DNA from: Fidelibacterota bacterium
Lineage (GTDB): Bacteria > Fidelibacterota > UBA2242
DNA length: 18,207 bases
NCBI GenBank assembly: GCA_023229045.1
Contig: JALOAB010000023.1
Location: forward strand, 1-18,207
Reading direction: 5' to 3'
Shown: positions 7,138 to 15,571 of the stretch, one piece after another
Layout: every line of letters begins with the position of its first letter
How positions within the stretch are numbered: position 1 is the first letter of the stretch
Position numbers and translations under genes: made by a program
Notes under the pieces: model-generated
Database searches by the model: none
Seen by the model: only the letters and a program-made list of their open reading frames with translations
Told to the model about the DNA's origin: nothing

Positions 7138-8450
7138 CTTTTACTCCAGGCAATAATCACCTGCGCCCTTTTGGTCGCTTTATTGATCGCCTCTTCGGGG
7201 GTCCGTTTGTTGTAGACCGCACAGGCTTCGTATTCCTGTGAAATGGCATCGAATATCTCTTTCAAAACCGATGAGCCATCCACGCCACGCGTATAAGGTG
7301 CCTGCTCGGCAAATTGCATCATCATTGGATTTTGCTGAAAATAATTATGATAAAGCGGATCCGTAGTCAAATTTTTCCTCAAAGGAATCTGACTGCAAAT
7401 CTCCAGCAATCGCAAATCGGCCTGAGCCGATATCAGGTATTTGGCAAATTGCCAGACGGCTTCGGGGTATTTAGTCGTACTGAAAATTGAAATATTCTTA
7501 TGATCGCCGTAAGTATAGACCAGCCCGGTATGATCATCCGGCACCGGAATCGGTGAAATGCCATACTCGAATCCGGGCGCCTTGAAATTCTCCACATGGG
7601 TAATATTCCAGGGCCCGGTAAACTGGGTCGCGACTTGTCCGGCCAAAAAAGCATCGCCCTGGAAAGTCGTCAACGGATAATAGCCGTTTCGGTATATCTC
7701 GCTGAAAAACTGAAAAACTTTCACCGAAGCCGTGTTCTCAAAGGCAATGTCGGTGCCGTCAAAAAGGGTTTCACCGCCCGAGGCCGCAATATAAAAGGTA
7801 TAATAATCGAACAATCTTTGCCACCAGATCGGACGTATATCACGGTAGCCCATCCACTGGTCGATACGACCGTCACCATCGACGTCTCTGGTAATTTTTG
7901 CTGACGCGGTTAAATATTCACTATATGTGCGAATTGGTTTGGTAACGCCGGCTTCCCGGTACATTTTTTTGTTGTACATAACCATGATCGGATTGGTCTT
8001 CCACGGAATCTGGTAATAATGCCCATCCGGAGACCTGAACGATTCGAGCAATGCCGCCGGCATCCGTTTTTGCACATACGCTATAAAATCCGGGAATTGA
8101 TCAAACCGCACCAATCCACCCGAGGAAGTAAAATCGTCCATCGCTCCCGGCCACATATTCGAACAAATATCCGGGGTGGTCTTTCCAGCGATCGCCGCCA
8201 GGAGAGCTTCCTCTGACGACTGACTGGCGGGAATTGGTTGCAGAAATACCTGGATTTGAGAATTATCGGCATTCCAACTATCGACTAATTCTCTCGCAAA
8301 ATTAATTTCATCCTGATTGGAGGCGCACCAGTAGGTCAGTCGGACGGCGCCCTGCTCCGCAACAGGTTGCGCCGCCCGCTTCTTTTCACAGGAAGTATTG
8401 AGCGCGCACGAAAGGAGAAGAAAGGTTATTATTGCCTTATTGTACGTCAT
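7134..8450 (-). CDS. Extracellular sugar-binding lipoprotein of a CUT1 ABC transporter (solute-binding protein family 1)
   Basis: A 438-aa periplasmic/membrane-anchored binding protein that captures an oligosaccharide and delivers it to the two permeases that follow. It has a hydrophobic leader (AIITFLLLSC) followed by ALNTSC. Either Cys15 (LLSC) or Cys21 (NTSC) could be the lipidated residue; the former fits the classical lipobox better. Family features are LTYWCASNQDEI near the mature start, IPWKTNPIMVMYNKKMYREAG in the first hinge, DVDGDGRIDQW, and FTGPWNITHVENF. I chose ATG 8450, preceded by AGGA, over a TTG at 8474 that would overlap the upstream stop codon and add MYNFRTGN before a normal leader. 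It starts 10 nt after the glycosidase-like gene ending at 8461. The aromatic-rich sequence is consistent with sugar binding, but the ligand is unknown. Confidence 0.93.
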   Translation of the reverse strand: MTYNKAIITFLLLSCALNTSCEKKRAAQPVAEQGAVRLTYWCASNQDEINFARELVDSWNADNSQIQVFLQPIPASQSSEEALLAAIAGKTTPDICSNMWPGAMDDFTSSGGLVRFDQFPDFIAYVQKRMPAALLESFRSPDGHYYQIPWKTNPIMVMYNKKMYREAGVTKPIRTYSEYLTASAKITRDVDGDGRIDQWMGYRDIRPIWWQRLFDYYTFYIAASGGETLFDGTDIAFENTASVKVFQFFSEIYRNGYYPLTTFQGDAFLAGQVATQFTGPWNITHVENFKAPGFEYGISPIPVPDDHTGLVYTYGDHKNISIFSTTKYPEAVWQFAKYLISAQADLRLLEICSQIPLRKNLTTDPLYHNYFQQNPMMMQFAEQAPYTRGVDGSSVLKEIFDAISQEYEACAVYNKRTPEEAINKATKRAQVIIAWSKR

Positions 8451-8460
8451 ATTTCCTGTT

Positions 8461-10938
8461 CTAAAATTGTACAATTAATTTATCGTCCGAACCAGTCATT
8501 TCAAAACAGATCCTGGTTAAATATCCGTACACCACTTTGTTAGTCAACCAACCTTCACTCAGCGGCTGTCCGTTCAATGTTACCTGTACAGGTTTTTGGG
8601 GACTAATTATAGCGGTCTCATTATTTAAGGAAGGAATTCCGCGAAGAGTTAATAATAGTTGCCGACTTCGATATTGGCATTGATGCAGAATGGCGTCTGT
8701 GGTTTTTAAATACGGCTCTTTCGGAGAATCGCCTAAAATGATCTCGACACTTTTTACTGGCGGCATTTCTATTGGGAATACCGCTGAATGCGCTAGCTTG
8801 CCGTCATATTTCAGGGTTTGGATAATTTCGCCATGCCCACTGATATCGACCAACGTCGGCTGACCATTGACAAATAGCGTAAACTGACAAGCGTTCTGGT
8901 CTTTCGGTAAAAATGGCTCGAGCGCAATATTCCAGTCATTTTCCCGCACTCCGTACAGATGATAGAGGCAATTCAGATACCATGCCCCCGCCCATAAAAA
9001 CTGCGGTTTGTCCACACTGCCGTATTCAGCCGGATTTTCCCGATTGGCATTGCGAACTTCATAATAAGCCGGCTGACCGTTGGGACCTTTCATGATGCCG
9101 TGTAATGACATTGTCTGAGCGATGAATTCGGCCGCCGCTTGCTTCTCATCATTGGCGATCAGCGCCAGAGCGTACCAGGCATTACCCTGCGGCCAAACGC
9201 CGCCATTGAAGTAGTAATACTTCGCGCCGGCTTCATTACCGACGAATTGCATAAAATCGCCCCATTTTTCAAAATCCATCGGAAAGGCATTGTAGATACC
9301 GACTTTCGGATCAACCATTCTGGATGTTGCGGTTTTCACCAGACGATCCCGCTTATCGGCATCCAAAAAACCATAATGCGCCGCCAGCAAGGAGCCAATA
9401 TAGTAGTGTTCGTCCAGCGTTCCGTCATTATGATAATTCACCAGAAAGTTCAGATCCTCATGCCACAATTTCTGCACCAGCGCCGTCTGCATAACGTCCG
9501 CTAATTTCCGGTATTTTTCTACTAGCTCGGAATTTTTATTCAAGACAGTAGAAATGTAAATGTAATCCCGCAGACTCTTGATCGCCAAAATCGTCATGTA
9601 GGTTCGCGGTCCGTAATTGTGCCCGATGTCCCACCAGTCCGGTCGGTACGACCACATCAGGTTATCTTTTTCCAGAGTTAAAAGCGACCGTTCGATACTT
9701 TTCGCAATAAACGGATACAGTTTTTCAAGAAATGCCCGGTCGCCGGAATGACGCAGATATTTGGCGCTCACTTGCACAAACCAAAAATTGTTCCAGTTGT
9801 CGGAGCTGGCGTATTCGGTCACATATTTGCCATCTTTCCAGTAATAGGCATGCGGAATGATATGGTTTTGATCGGCATGCCGGATAATATAATCCAGGTC
9901 GCGCCTTACCCGTTCCGGCTCGTAATTTACCGCCGCCAGATCGGTTACCTGAACATCGTGAGTGAAATAAAAATTATATTCCGCCGGGCAAGGCATCGGC
10001 ACAATTTCGCCGTCCAGATAATGGGCATTGGACGCCAGCACCGCCCGGGCATAAGCCGTCGAGTGATCACTTGCCGGCGAACCGGTTTTCAGAACGCTTT
10101 TTTTAAAAGCCTGTTCATTGACGAATTTTTCATACCGGTCAATTTCCGCCGGGTAATTTTTTCGGAGATATTCAACCAAAGGTTTACTTTCCTTTGGTTT
10201 GGACGAACCGATGATCTGAACGATATTCAGCGCTTCGCCGGATTGTAATTTCTTCTTATAAATAAATCCGGCATAAGGCGGCTGATCCGGTGCGGCGCTG
10301 GAGCATCCCACCGGCAATTCGCCGGCATTAGCCACAAAAACTACCGCCGAATCGGCGTCGGCGGCATCAAATTTTGTATAAATCGTATTATCTTCAATCT
10401 CCGAATCGGCCCGCTCGATCCAGCGAAAGGTATGGCAGGTGCGAATCGAAGTCCGCAGTTGCGTTTCAAATTGAAAATATTGCGATTCGGTGGAGTTATT
10501 GACGATACGGATACTGAGCACCATGGCTGGTTTCTTATGGCAAAAGCGGTAATCGGCTTTTATAGAGTAGTTCTCGCTATTATCGTAAAAACTGACCGCA
10601 TAGGGCGTCAGATCAAATTCGGCTGGCTCTTTGCCAGTTTCAATCGCCGGAGAGTCGCCGATCTGCAATTTCCAGTCCGCTACAAAAGAGGTGTCCCGCG
10701 TCCAGTAATCGTGGCTATGGTCAATGCTATTCGCCACCGGATAGAAGAAGCTGATCCGCTGGGGAATCATGCAACTGTGATGAAACGACGCGCCGACATA
10801 AGGTCCGCCGACTTCAATCTTGGCATCACCGTCAAAATTAACGGCCAGATCAGGCTTCGACTCCCGGAGATTCGTACAACCCGCTACCATCAGACTGATG
10901 CTCACTATTAAAATTTTACTGACAATTTTATTAATCAT
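8461..10938 (-). CDS. Glycosidase-like lipoprotein, (alpha/alpha)6 core with clan GH-G-like motifs, copy A
   Basis: An 825-aa lipoprotein: signal residues 1-20 end in the lipobox VAGC (Cys21). Residues about 40-270 are beta-rich, the usual N-terminal beta-sandwich of toroid glycosidases. Residues about 280-670 are an (alpha/alpha)6 toroid with MPCPAEYNFYFTHD (315-328), HAYYWKDG (363-370), WWDIGHNYGPR (435-445), NGGVWPQGNAWY (578-589) and PAYYE (623-627). A beta-rich C-terminal part follows. In GH63/GH37-type enzymes a WD..PR segment supplies the catalytic acid and a downstream Glu near an NP.xG turn supplies the base. Asp437 and Glu627 are the matching candidates here (inference). The substrate is unknown. 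Start ATG 10938 follows AAGG. Its stop lies 10 nt before the binding-protein start and its start 3 nt after the stop of paralog B, so both probably belong to the sugar operon. GH15/GH94-like toroids are alternatives. Confidence 0.78.
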   Translation of the reverse strand: MINKIVSKILIVSISLMVAGCTNLRESKPDLAVNFDGDAKIEVGGPYVGASFHHSCMIPQRISFFYPVANSIDHSHDYWTRDTSFVADWKLQIGDSPAIETGKEPAEFDLTPYAVSFYDNSENYSIKADYRFCHKKPAMVLSIRIVNNSTESQYFQFETQLRTSIRTCHTFRWIERADSEIEDNTIYTKFDAADADSAVVFVANAGELPVGCSSAAPDQPPYAGFIYKKKLQSGEALNIVQIIGSSKPKESKPLVEYLRKNYPAEIDRYEKFVNEQAFKKSVLKTGSPASDHSTAYARAVLASNAHYLDGEIVPMPCPAEYNFYFTHDVQVTDLAAVNYEPERVRRDLDYIIRHADQNHIIPHAYYWKDGKYVTEYASSDNWNNFWFVQVSAKYLRHSGDRAFLEKLYPFIAKSIERSLLTLEKDNLMWSYRPDWWDIGHNYGPRTYMTILAIKSLRDYIYISTVLNKNSELVEKYRKLADVMQTALVQKLWHEDLNFLVNYHNDGTLDEHYYIGSLLAAHYGFLDADKRDRLVKTATSRMVDPKVGIYNAFPMDFEKWGDFMQFVGNEAGAKYYYFNGGVWPQGNAWYALALIANDEKQAAAEFIAQTMSLHGIMKGPNGQPAYYEVRNANRENPAEYGSVDKPQFLWAGAWYLNCLYHLYGVRENDWNIALEPFLPKDQNACQFTLFVNGQPTLVDISGHGEIIQTLKYDGKLAHSAVFPIEMPPVKSVEIILGDSPKEPYLKTTDAILHQCQYRSRQLLLTLRGIPSLNNETAIISPQKPVQVTLNGQPLSEGWLTNKVVYGYLTRICFEMTGSDDKLIVQF
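10751..10803. repeat. 53-nt exact direct repeat shared with 13196-13248 (copy in gene A)
   Basis: These 53 bases are identical to 13196-13248 in the tandem paralog, about 2.45 kb away. They encode the conserved GGPYVGASFHHSC-CMIPQRISFF region just after the lipid anchor. Surrounding sequence has diverged, including at third positions. The tract could reflect strong constraint or local gene conversion, and could support recombination that deletes or fuses the pair. Confidence 0.85.
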
Positions 10939-10941
10939 TCT

Positions 10942-13419
10942 TTACCTTGGATTATATTTGATTATTAATTCACTGTCGGTCTGAGTGTGTATTACATTTA
11001 TGCCGATTCGATAACTATCACCAACCCTGGTTACTTCATAATTCTCAATTGTCCGGTTTTCAAAATTTATCCCACCCGGTTTAGCCGATGCCAAAATACA
11101 CACCCGATTCCGATGTCCCGGAAAGGCTTTCAAGACCGCGCTCAACTCGCCTTTACGCGAATTATAATCACAGGACAAAACGATGGCTTCCGCCGACTCC
11201 AGATAGGGTTGCCCGGGCGTTTTACAGGTAAACTGATATTCCGCCTCGCGGTCGGATTTCTTAAAAATCGCCGACGCTGTTCTTGTCATAGATACGTCTT
11301 TTTGGATCAGAATATTTTTCTTTTTCCCTTCAATATTCAAATCAAATTCACAAGCGCTTTGCCCCTCCGGTAAAAAGGGCTGGATCGAGATGTTCCAGAC
11401 ATTTTCCTGAACGCCATAGAGATGGTAGAGCGCATACAGATACCAACCCGCCGCCCAGAGAAAATTCGGCTTGTCTATTTTTCCATACATCGCAGGATTA
11501 TTAGCGTCACTACAGCGATATTCGTACATCGCCGGCTGACCGTTGGGGCTGTCAATAATTCCATCCAGGGTCATGTTCCGGCGAATAAACTGTGCGGCTT
11601 TTTCCGGCTGACCGGTCGCCATCAATCCCAGGCTGTACCAGGCGTTGCAGTGATTCCAGACGCCGCCGTTGGCATAATGATAGGGCGGTCCAACTTCGTT
11701 GCCTTTGAATTTCAGGAAATCACCCAGCCGGTGAAAATCTGCCGGATAAACCGTATAGGTTCCGATATGCGGATCAACCAGGTTTTCAGCGGCAGTCGCG
11801 ATCAGTCGCTGTCGTTTTGCATTATCCAATAAACCGTAATGCGCCGCCAGCAGTGAACCGCTGTAATAATGCGGATCCAACTCACCGTTTTCATAATAAT
11901 TCATCAGGAATCCGGACTCGCCGCTCCACAGTTTTTGCTCCAGTGCGGTCTCCATTTCCTCAGCCATTAGTTCATACTCAGGTAATTTCTCTATATTCTT
12001 TTGCAATACTGCCGAAATATAGACGAAATCGCGGATGCCCTTGATCGCCATGATCGTCATAAACGCCCGCGGTCCGAAATTATGACCGATGTCCCAGCCG
12101 TCCAGATAATAAGCGTACAACAAACCGTCCGCTTCTTTACTGTGCAGGGCGTAATCCAGACTTTTTTGTAAATAAGGATAACAGCGGCGCAGCATTTGTT
12201 CATCATCAGAATGCCGCAAATAACTGGCGGCTACCTGGATGAACCAGAAATGGTTCCAGTTATTGGAATCGGCGTACTCGGTCCGAAAAGCGCCATCTTT
12301 CCAGTAATAAGCATGCGGAATTATGAAATCGTCCGTGGCATGCTTCAGGATAAACTCCAGGTCGCGTTTGACGCGCGGCAGATCGAAATTCACCGCCGCC
12401 AGATCCGTGACCAGCACATCATGCGTGAAATAAAAATTGTACTCGGCCGGACAGGGCATTGGAATCAGTACGCCATCGATATAATGATCCAGAGATGCCA
12501 GCATGGCTTTCGCCCAATAAACCGACCGATCGAACACCGGATCGCCAGTATTAAAACTATATTCGCCGATGGCTTTATCCGTTATAAAATTCTCATATTC
12601 GGTGACTTCCGACCGATAATTTTTTATCGCATATGCTATAAAATCCCGAACTTCATGAGTAAAACTTGAACCAACCAGTTGTACGATTTGGATCTGTTCG
12701 TTGGGTACCAATTCTTCACTATATAAATAAGATATTGCCCCCTCATCCAAATCGGTCTCAACCGGCTTTGCAGTCGCATTGGCGATGAACAGGACAATAT
12801 TTTCAATCTCCGCATCGGAATAGTGAGCAACCGCGTTGAAGTTTGTGGAATCGTATTCGGTTCGCTCTGCCTGAATCCGGCGGTAAGTATGGCAGGTGCG
12901 AATCGTATTACTCAGTCGGGTTTTCAGTTCAAACACTTCGGTTTGGTCACCGGGATTTTTCAAGGTATAAGTAATCACCATCACCGGTTTGTCTTTACAA
13001 AATTGATAGGCAATCTGAATGTTGTCCTGATAAAATTTCACATTATAGGGTGTCAGATCGAATTTTGCCGATTGACGCTTGAATTCGATCCACTCGCCAA
13101 CCCCGATTTTCAGACCAACCTCCATCGCAAAAGTAGTATCCCGGAACCAGTAATCCGTGCTTTCATCAATGCTGTTCGCAATGGGATTGAAAAAACTGAT
13201 CCGCTGGGGAATCATGCAACTGTGATGAAACGACGCGCCGACATAAGGCCCGCCGACTTCGATCTGCGCATCACCACTGAAAGCTACCGCGAGGTTGATA
13301 TTTTGAGGATTGTGTTTGGGAGAACAGGAGTAAAAAGAGGTTAAGGTTAAGGCTAAGGTTAAGGTTGAGATTAAGAATTGGAGGGCTGATTTGGACAGGT
13401 GTAAAAGCATTTTTGGCAT
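10942..13419 (-). CDS. Glycosidase-like lipoprotein, tandem paralog (copy B) of the downstream neighbour
   Basis: Also 825 aa, colinear with copy A. Shared blocks: GGPYVGASFHHSC and CMIPQRISFF near the mature start, MPCPAEYNFYFTHD (321-334), HAYYWKDG (369-376), GWDIGHNFGPR (441-451), HYYSGSLLAAHYG (517-529), NGGVWNHCNAWY (584-595), and a C-terminal WYLYALYHLYGVQEN. The candidate acid and base are Asp443 and Glu633. The leader is unusual: h-region residues 16-28 are an LT-rich repeat, ending in the lipobox FYSC (Cys32). Conservation is strongest in the toroid and weakest in the N- and C-terminal beta domains, which suggests the same fold and chemistry with altered substrate fit. ATG 13419 follows a GAGA stretch 12-13 nt upstream; ATG 13410 is an alternative. 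It begins 13 nt after the protease gene stop, leaving no room for an obvious promoter. Confidence 0.77.
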   Translation of the reverse strand: MPKMLLHLSKSALQFLISTLTLALTLTSFYSCSPKHNPQNINLAVAFSGDAQIEVGGPYVGASFHHSCMIPQRISFFNPIANSIDESTDYWFRDTTFAMEVGLKIGVGEWIEFKRQSAKFDLTPYNVKFYQDNIQIAYQFCKDKPVMVITYTLKNPGDQTEVFELKTRLSNTIRTCHTYRRIQAERTEYDSTNFNAVAHYSDAEIENIVLFIANATAKPVETDLDEGAISYLYSEELVPNEQIQIVQLVGSSFTHEVRDFIAYAIKNYRSEVTEYENFITDKAIGEYSFNTGDPVFDRSVYWAKAMLASLDHYIDGVLIPMPCPAEYNFYFTHDVLVTDLAAVNFDLPRVKRDLEFILKHATDDFIIPHAYYWKDGAFRTEYADSNNWNHFWFIQVAASYLRHSDDEQMLRRCYPYLQKSLDYALHSKEADGLLYAYYLDGWDIGHNFGPRAFMTIMAIKGIRDFVYISAVLQKNIEKLPEYELMAEEMETALEQKLWSGESGFLMNYYENGELDPHYYSGSLLAAHYGLLDNAKRQRLIATAAENLVDPHIGTYTVYPADFHRLGDFLKFKGNEVGPPYHYANGGVWNHCNAWYSLGLMATGQPEKAAQFIRRNMTLDGIIDSPNGQPAMYEYRCSDANNPAMYGKIDKPNFLWAAGWYLYALYHLYGVQENVWNISIQPFLPEGQSACEFDLNIEGKKKNILIQKDVSMTRTASAIFKKSDREAEYQFTCKTPGQPYLESAEAIVLSCDYNSRKGELSAVLKAFPGHRNRVCILASAKPGGINFENRTIENYEVTRVGDSYRIGINVIHTQTDSELIIKYNPR
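13196..13248. repeat. 53-nt exact direct repeat shared with 10751-10803 (copy in gene B)
   Basis: This is the second copy of the exact tract, at the equivalent codon position of the upstream paralog. One mismatch directly follows it (C in place of T at 13249), then identity continues for a further stretch. Confidence 0.85.
13339..13374. repeat. Six imperfect GGTTAA hexamers encoding a signal-peptide core
   Basis: On the plus strand six consecutive hexamers read GGTTAA, GGTTAA, GGCTAA, GGTTAA, GGTTGA and GATTAA. On the coding (minus) strand they encode alternating Leu-Thr, with Ala and Ser variants, in the hydrophobic leader of glycosidase copy B. Hexamer gain or loss would keep the frame and change leader length by two residues per unit. 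Confidence 0.85.
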
Positions 13420-13432
13420 GATTATAATGTTC

Positions 13433-15463
13433 TCATTTCAATTTCACGCACTTCTTCACCGCCGTAAAATCACCGGCACTCAGGCGAATGAAGTAAATTC
13501 CCGAACTCACGTTTTGTGCGTTCCAGACTGCGGAATAACGTCCGGCTGGTTTATTCTCGTTGACCAAGGTCTGCACCAACCGCCCGGTCAAATCGAAAAC
13601 CTGTAACTTAACCGTAACCACCTGCGGCAGATCGTATTTGATTGTGGTAACCGGATTGAAAGGATTGGGATAATTCTGAGATAGAGTGTAACAATCTGGA
13701 ATATTAAAATCTTCAGATTCAGGCTCGGTAATAGGTTTACTTAATGACCAGGTCACAACTTCTCCAATTGCCTCGCGAGCCATATATGTCAGATCATCTT
13801 CAGGGTATTTTTGTTTTAACATTTCTGTATATTTAAGTGCTTTCTCTTTATCACCAAGGTCATTTAACGCGGTTAAAACCATAGCATACATTGCCATTTC
13901 TTCGGTTATTGAATTTGGATATTTACTTATTATCCTTTCGGTTTCATACAACGCTTTACTGACATCTTTATCATCCAGATATATATTTATTAGTAATGAA
14001 TGTGCCATCGGATAAACATTGCTATCGATTTTTGAATTGCTCAATAATCCGTTCAAATAATCGGATAGTCCTTCTTTACCGATTTTATTGTACAAGTGAT
14101 ACATTTTTACTAAAGCTATATTTGCATATTCATTATTTGAAAAATTCTCGACCAATATCTTATATACACTAATAGCATCTTCAATCTTTCCATCAAGAAA
14201 CAGATAATAACCCCAGAGCCAGAGATCAGAAAGACTGTTTACATCGGGATTATCGGGATCGAAACCAGCCCATTTATTTTTACTATTATACTCAGAATAA
14301 TCCTCGAACGTCGGCTTAGCTAACGACGAGCCGCCACCGGGATCACTTCCGAGTGCATATGAATAATTTATAGATGATCCATAACTGGCTATTCTGACCG
14401 GCGAAGTTCCCCACCAATTATATTCGGCTTCAATATCAGTATAAAAGTAAGCTGTCGCATCTCTGGTAGAATTATTGCAAATACTGTTATATCCGCCGAT
14501 TCTGGCACCCGGGTAATAACCATGACTACCCATAAAAAGATCTGAATAATACTGGGCATATACTCCATATGAATTTTCTGTAATAACATTATTGCCTTTC
14601 CCGGATCCAGAGGTAGGACCAAATTCCGGACTAGAACCCGAAACAAAGTATACTCCATATGTATTGTTATCTTGAATAGTATTTTCGAAGAATTTCGGAG
14701 AACCTCCAGAGAATAAAACACCACTGCCATTATTTATTATTAAATTATCAGTAATAATAGGATCAGAAGATGTTCCGTAAATACCGGTTCCATTATCAGA
14801 TATTAAATTAGTTTCCATATATGCCGGAGATGATTGATATAAATAAATGCCGTAATTTGAATGTGAAATTGAATTGTTCTGAATCTTTGGATTTGCCCGG
14901 TTACAATAAATGCCGTACTGGGCATACTTTATATTACAATATTTTATCTTGCATGAAGCATCCACGCTGGAATCTTCAAACCGGATGCCGTACCAATCAT
15001 TCTTTGCCGGATTCTCATTAAACGAAGTAAAAACAATCGGGTTTTCATCAGTTCCCTCAGCAATCAAGGTACCATTAACTGTCATCCGGGTATCTTCATC
15101 AAATAATACAAACACTCCCGAATCGATTTCCAATGTCACGCCGCTATTTACCGTCACATCTCCTGTCACATGAATAAAATTTTCCGTCCAGGTTGTATTA
15201 CTGCTGATAGTCCCGGACACATCGGCTAAACCAAAATAGTCAAAAAAACCCCTCTGATCAAATATATTCAGGAGGATTGTCAGATGTTCGCCATCACATA
15301 AGTCGCGATCCGCTTGTAACATACCGTAAATAACGTCATGAACCGGAGAGGAAATACTCACATGACTTATTCCATCCAAAAGCAATGTTGTAGCAATATC
15401 ACGACCGATCGAACCATTTTCCTCAATATCCATTATCGTCGAAGCCCAGAGAGTGCCTTTCAT
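13433..15463 (-). CDS. C-terminal part of a secreted metalloprotease: end of catalytic domain, beta-helix, helical repeats and sorting domain
   Basis: This is a 676-aa frame from ATG 15463, but it is not a natural gene start. The frame is open back to the TGA at 15572-15574 and continues the protease upstream. Residues 1-75 (MKGTLWASTIMDIEE, IGRDIATTLLLDGI, FDQRGFF) look like the helical second half of an M36/M4-type catalytic domain. Residues about 85-360 are a right-handed parallel beta-helix of the NosD type with repeated NYGIYLYQSSPAY, GTGIYGTSSDPII and GVLFSGGSP rungs, ending YNWWGTSP. Residues about 410-570 are TPR-like helices. Residues about 590-676 are the sorting domain: QNYPNPFNPVTTIKYDLP, QVFDLTGRLVQTLV, SSGIYFIRL and a basic end. 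The sorting domain suggests export across the outer membrane. The last codons are followed by TGA 13 nt before the glycosidase lipoprotein gene. Confidence 0.75.
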   Translation of the reverse strand: MKGTLWASTIMDIEENGSIGRDIATTLLLDGISHVSISSPVHDVIYGMLQADRDLCDGEHLTILLNIFDQRGFFDYFGLADVSGTISSNTTWTENFIHVTGDVTVNSGVTLEIDSGVFVLFDEDTRMTVNGTLIAEGTDENPIVFTSFNENPAKNDWYGIRFEDSSVDASCKIKYCNIKYAQYGIYCNRANPKIQNNSISHSNYGIYLYQSSPAYMETNLISDNGTGIYGTSSDPIITDNLIINNGSGVLFSGGSPKFFENTIQDNNTYGVYFVSGSSPEFGPTSGSGKGNNVITENSYGVYAQYYSDLFMGSHGYYPGARIGGYNSICNNSTRDATAYFYTDIEAEYNWWGTSPVRIASYGSSINYSYALGSDPGGGSSLAKPTFEDYSEYNSKNKWAGFDPDNPDVNSLSDLWLWGYYLFLDGKIEDAISVYKILVENFSNNEYANIALVKMYHLYNKIGKEGLSDYLNGLLSNSKIDSNVYPMAHSLLINIYLDDKDVSKALYETERIISKYPNSITEEMAMYAMVLTALNDLGDKEKALKYTEMLKQKYPEDDLTYMAREAIGEVVTWSLSKPITEPESEDFNIPDCYTLSQNYPNPFNPVTTIKYDLPQVVTVKLQVFDLTGRLVQTLVNENKPAGRYSAVWNAQNVSSGIYFIRLSAGDFTAVKKCVKLK

Positions 15464-15571
15464 GTAAATTTTTTCTTCATCACTAAGTTCTACAGGTGGA
15501 AATAACCAATTTTCTTCATAATTATAATCATCTTCAAGAGTACGTCCGCTCCAGGATTCACCATTGCCATC

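Noticed and set aside
8451..8474. TTG start at 8474 for the binding protein
   Set aside because: It would overlap the upstream stop codon and add eight residues before a normal leader; ATG 8450 has AGGA just upstream.
9748..10248. Plus-strand open frames of 120-175 codons across the glycosidase genes (for example 9748-10248, 10432-10911, 12823-13344)
   Set aside because: They lie antisense to well-supported lipoprotein genes, show no recognisable domain or ribosome-binding site, and mirror the codon pattern of the real genes.
13339..13374. GGTTAA array as a telomere-like or CRISPR-type repeat
   Set aside because: It is only six imperfect units, lies fully inside a coding leader and has no spacers.
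14200..15200. Repeated NYGIY/GTGIY-like peptide units as a DNA tandem repeat
   Set aside because: The repetition is at the level of beta-helix rungs; the nucleotide sequence between units is not conserved enough to call a DNA repeat.
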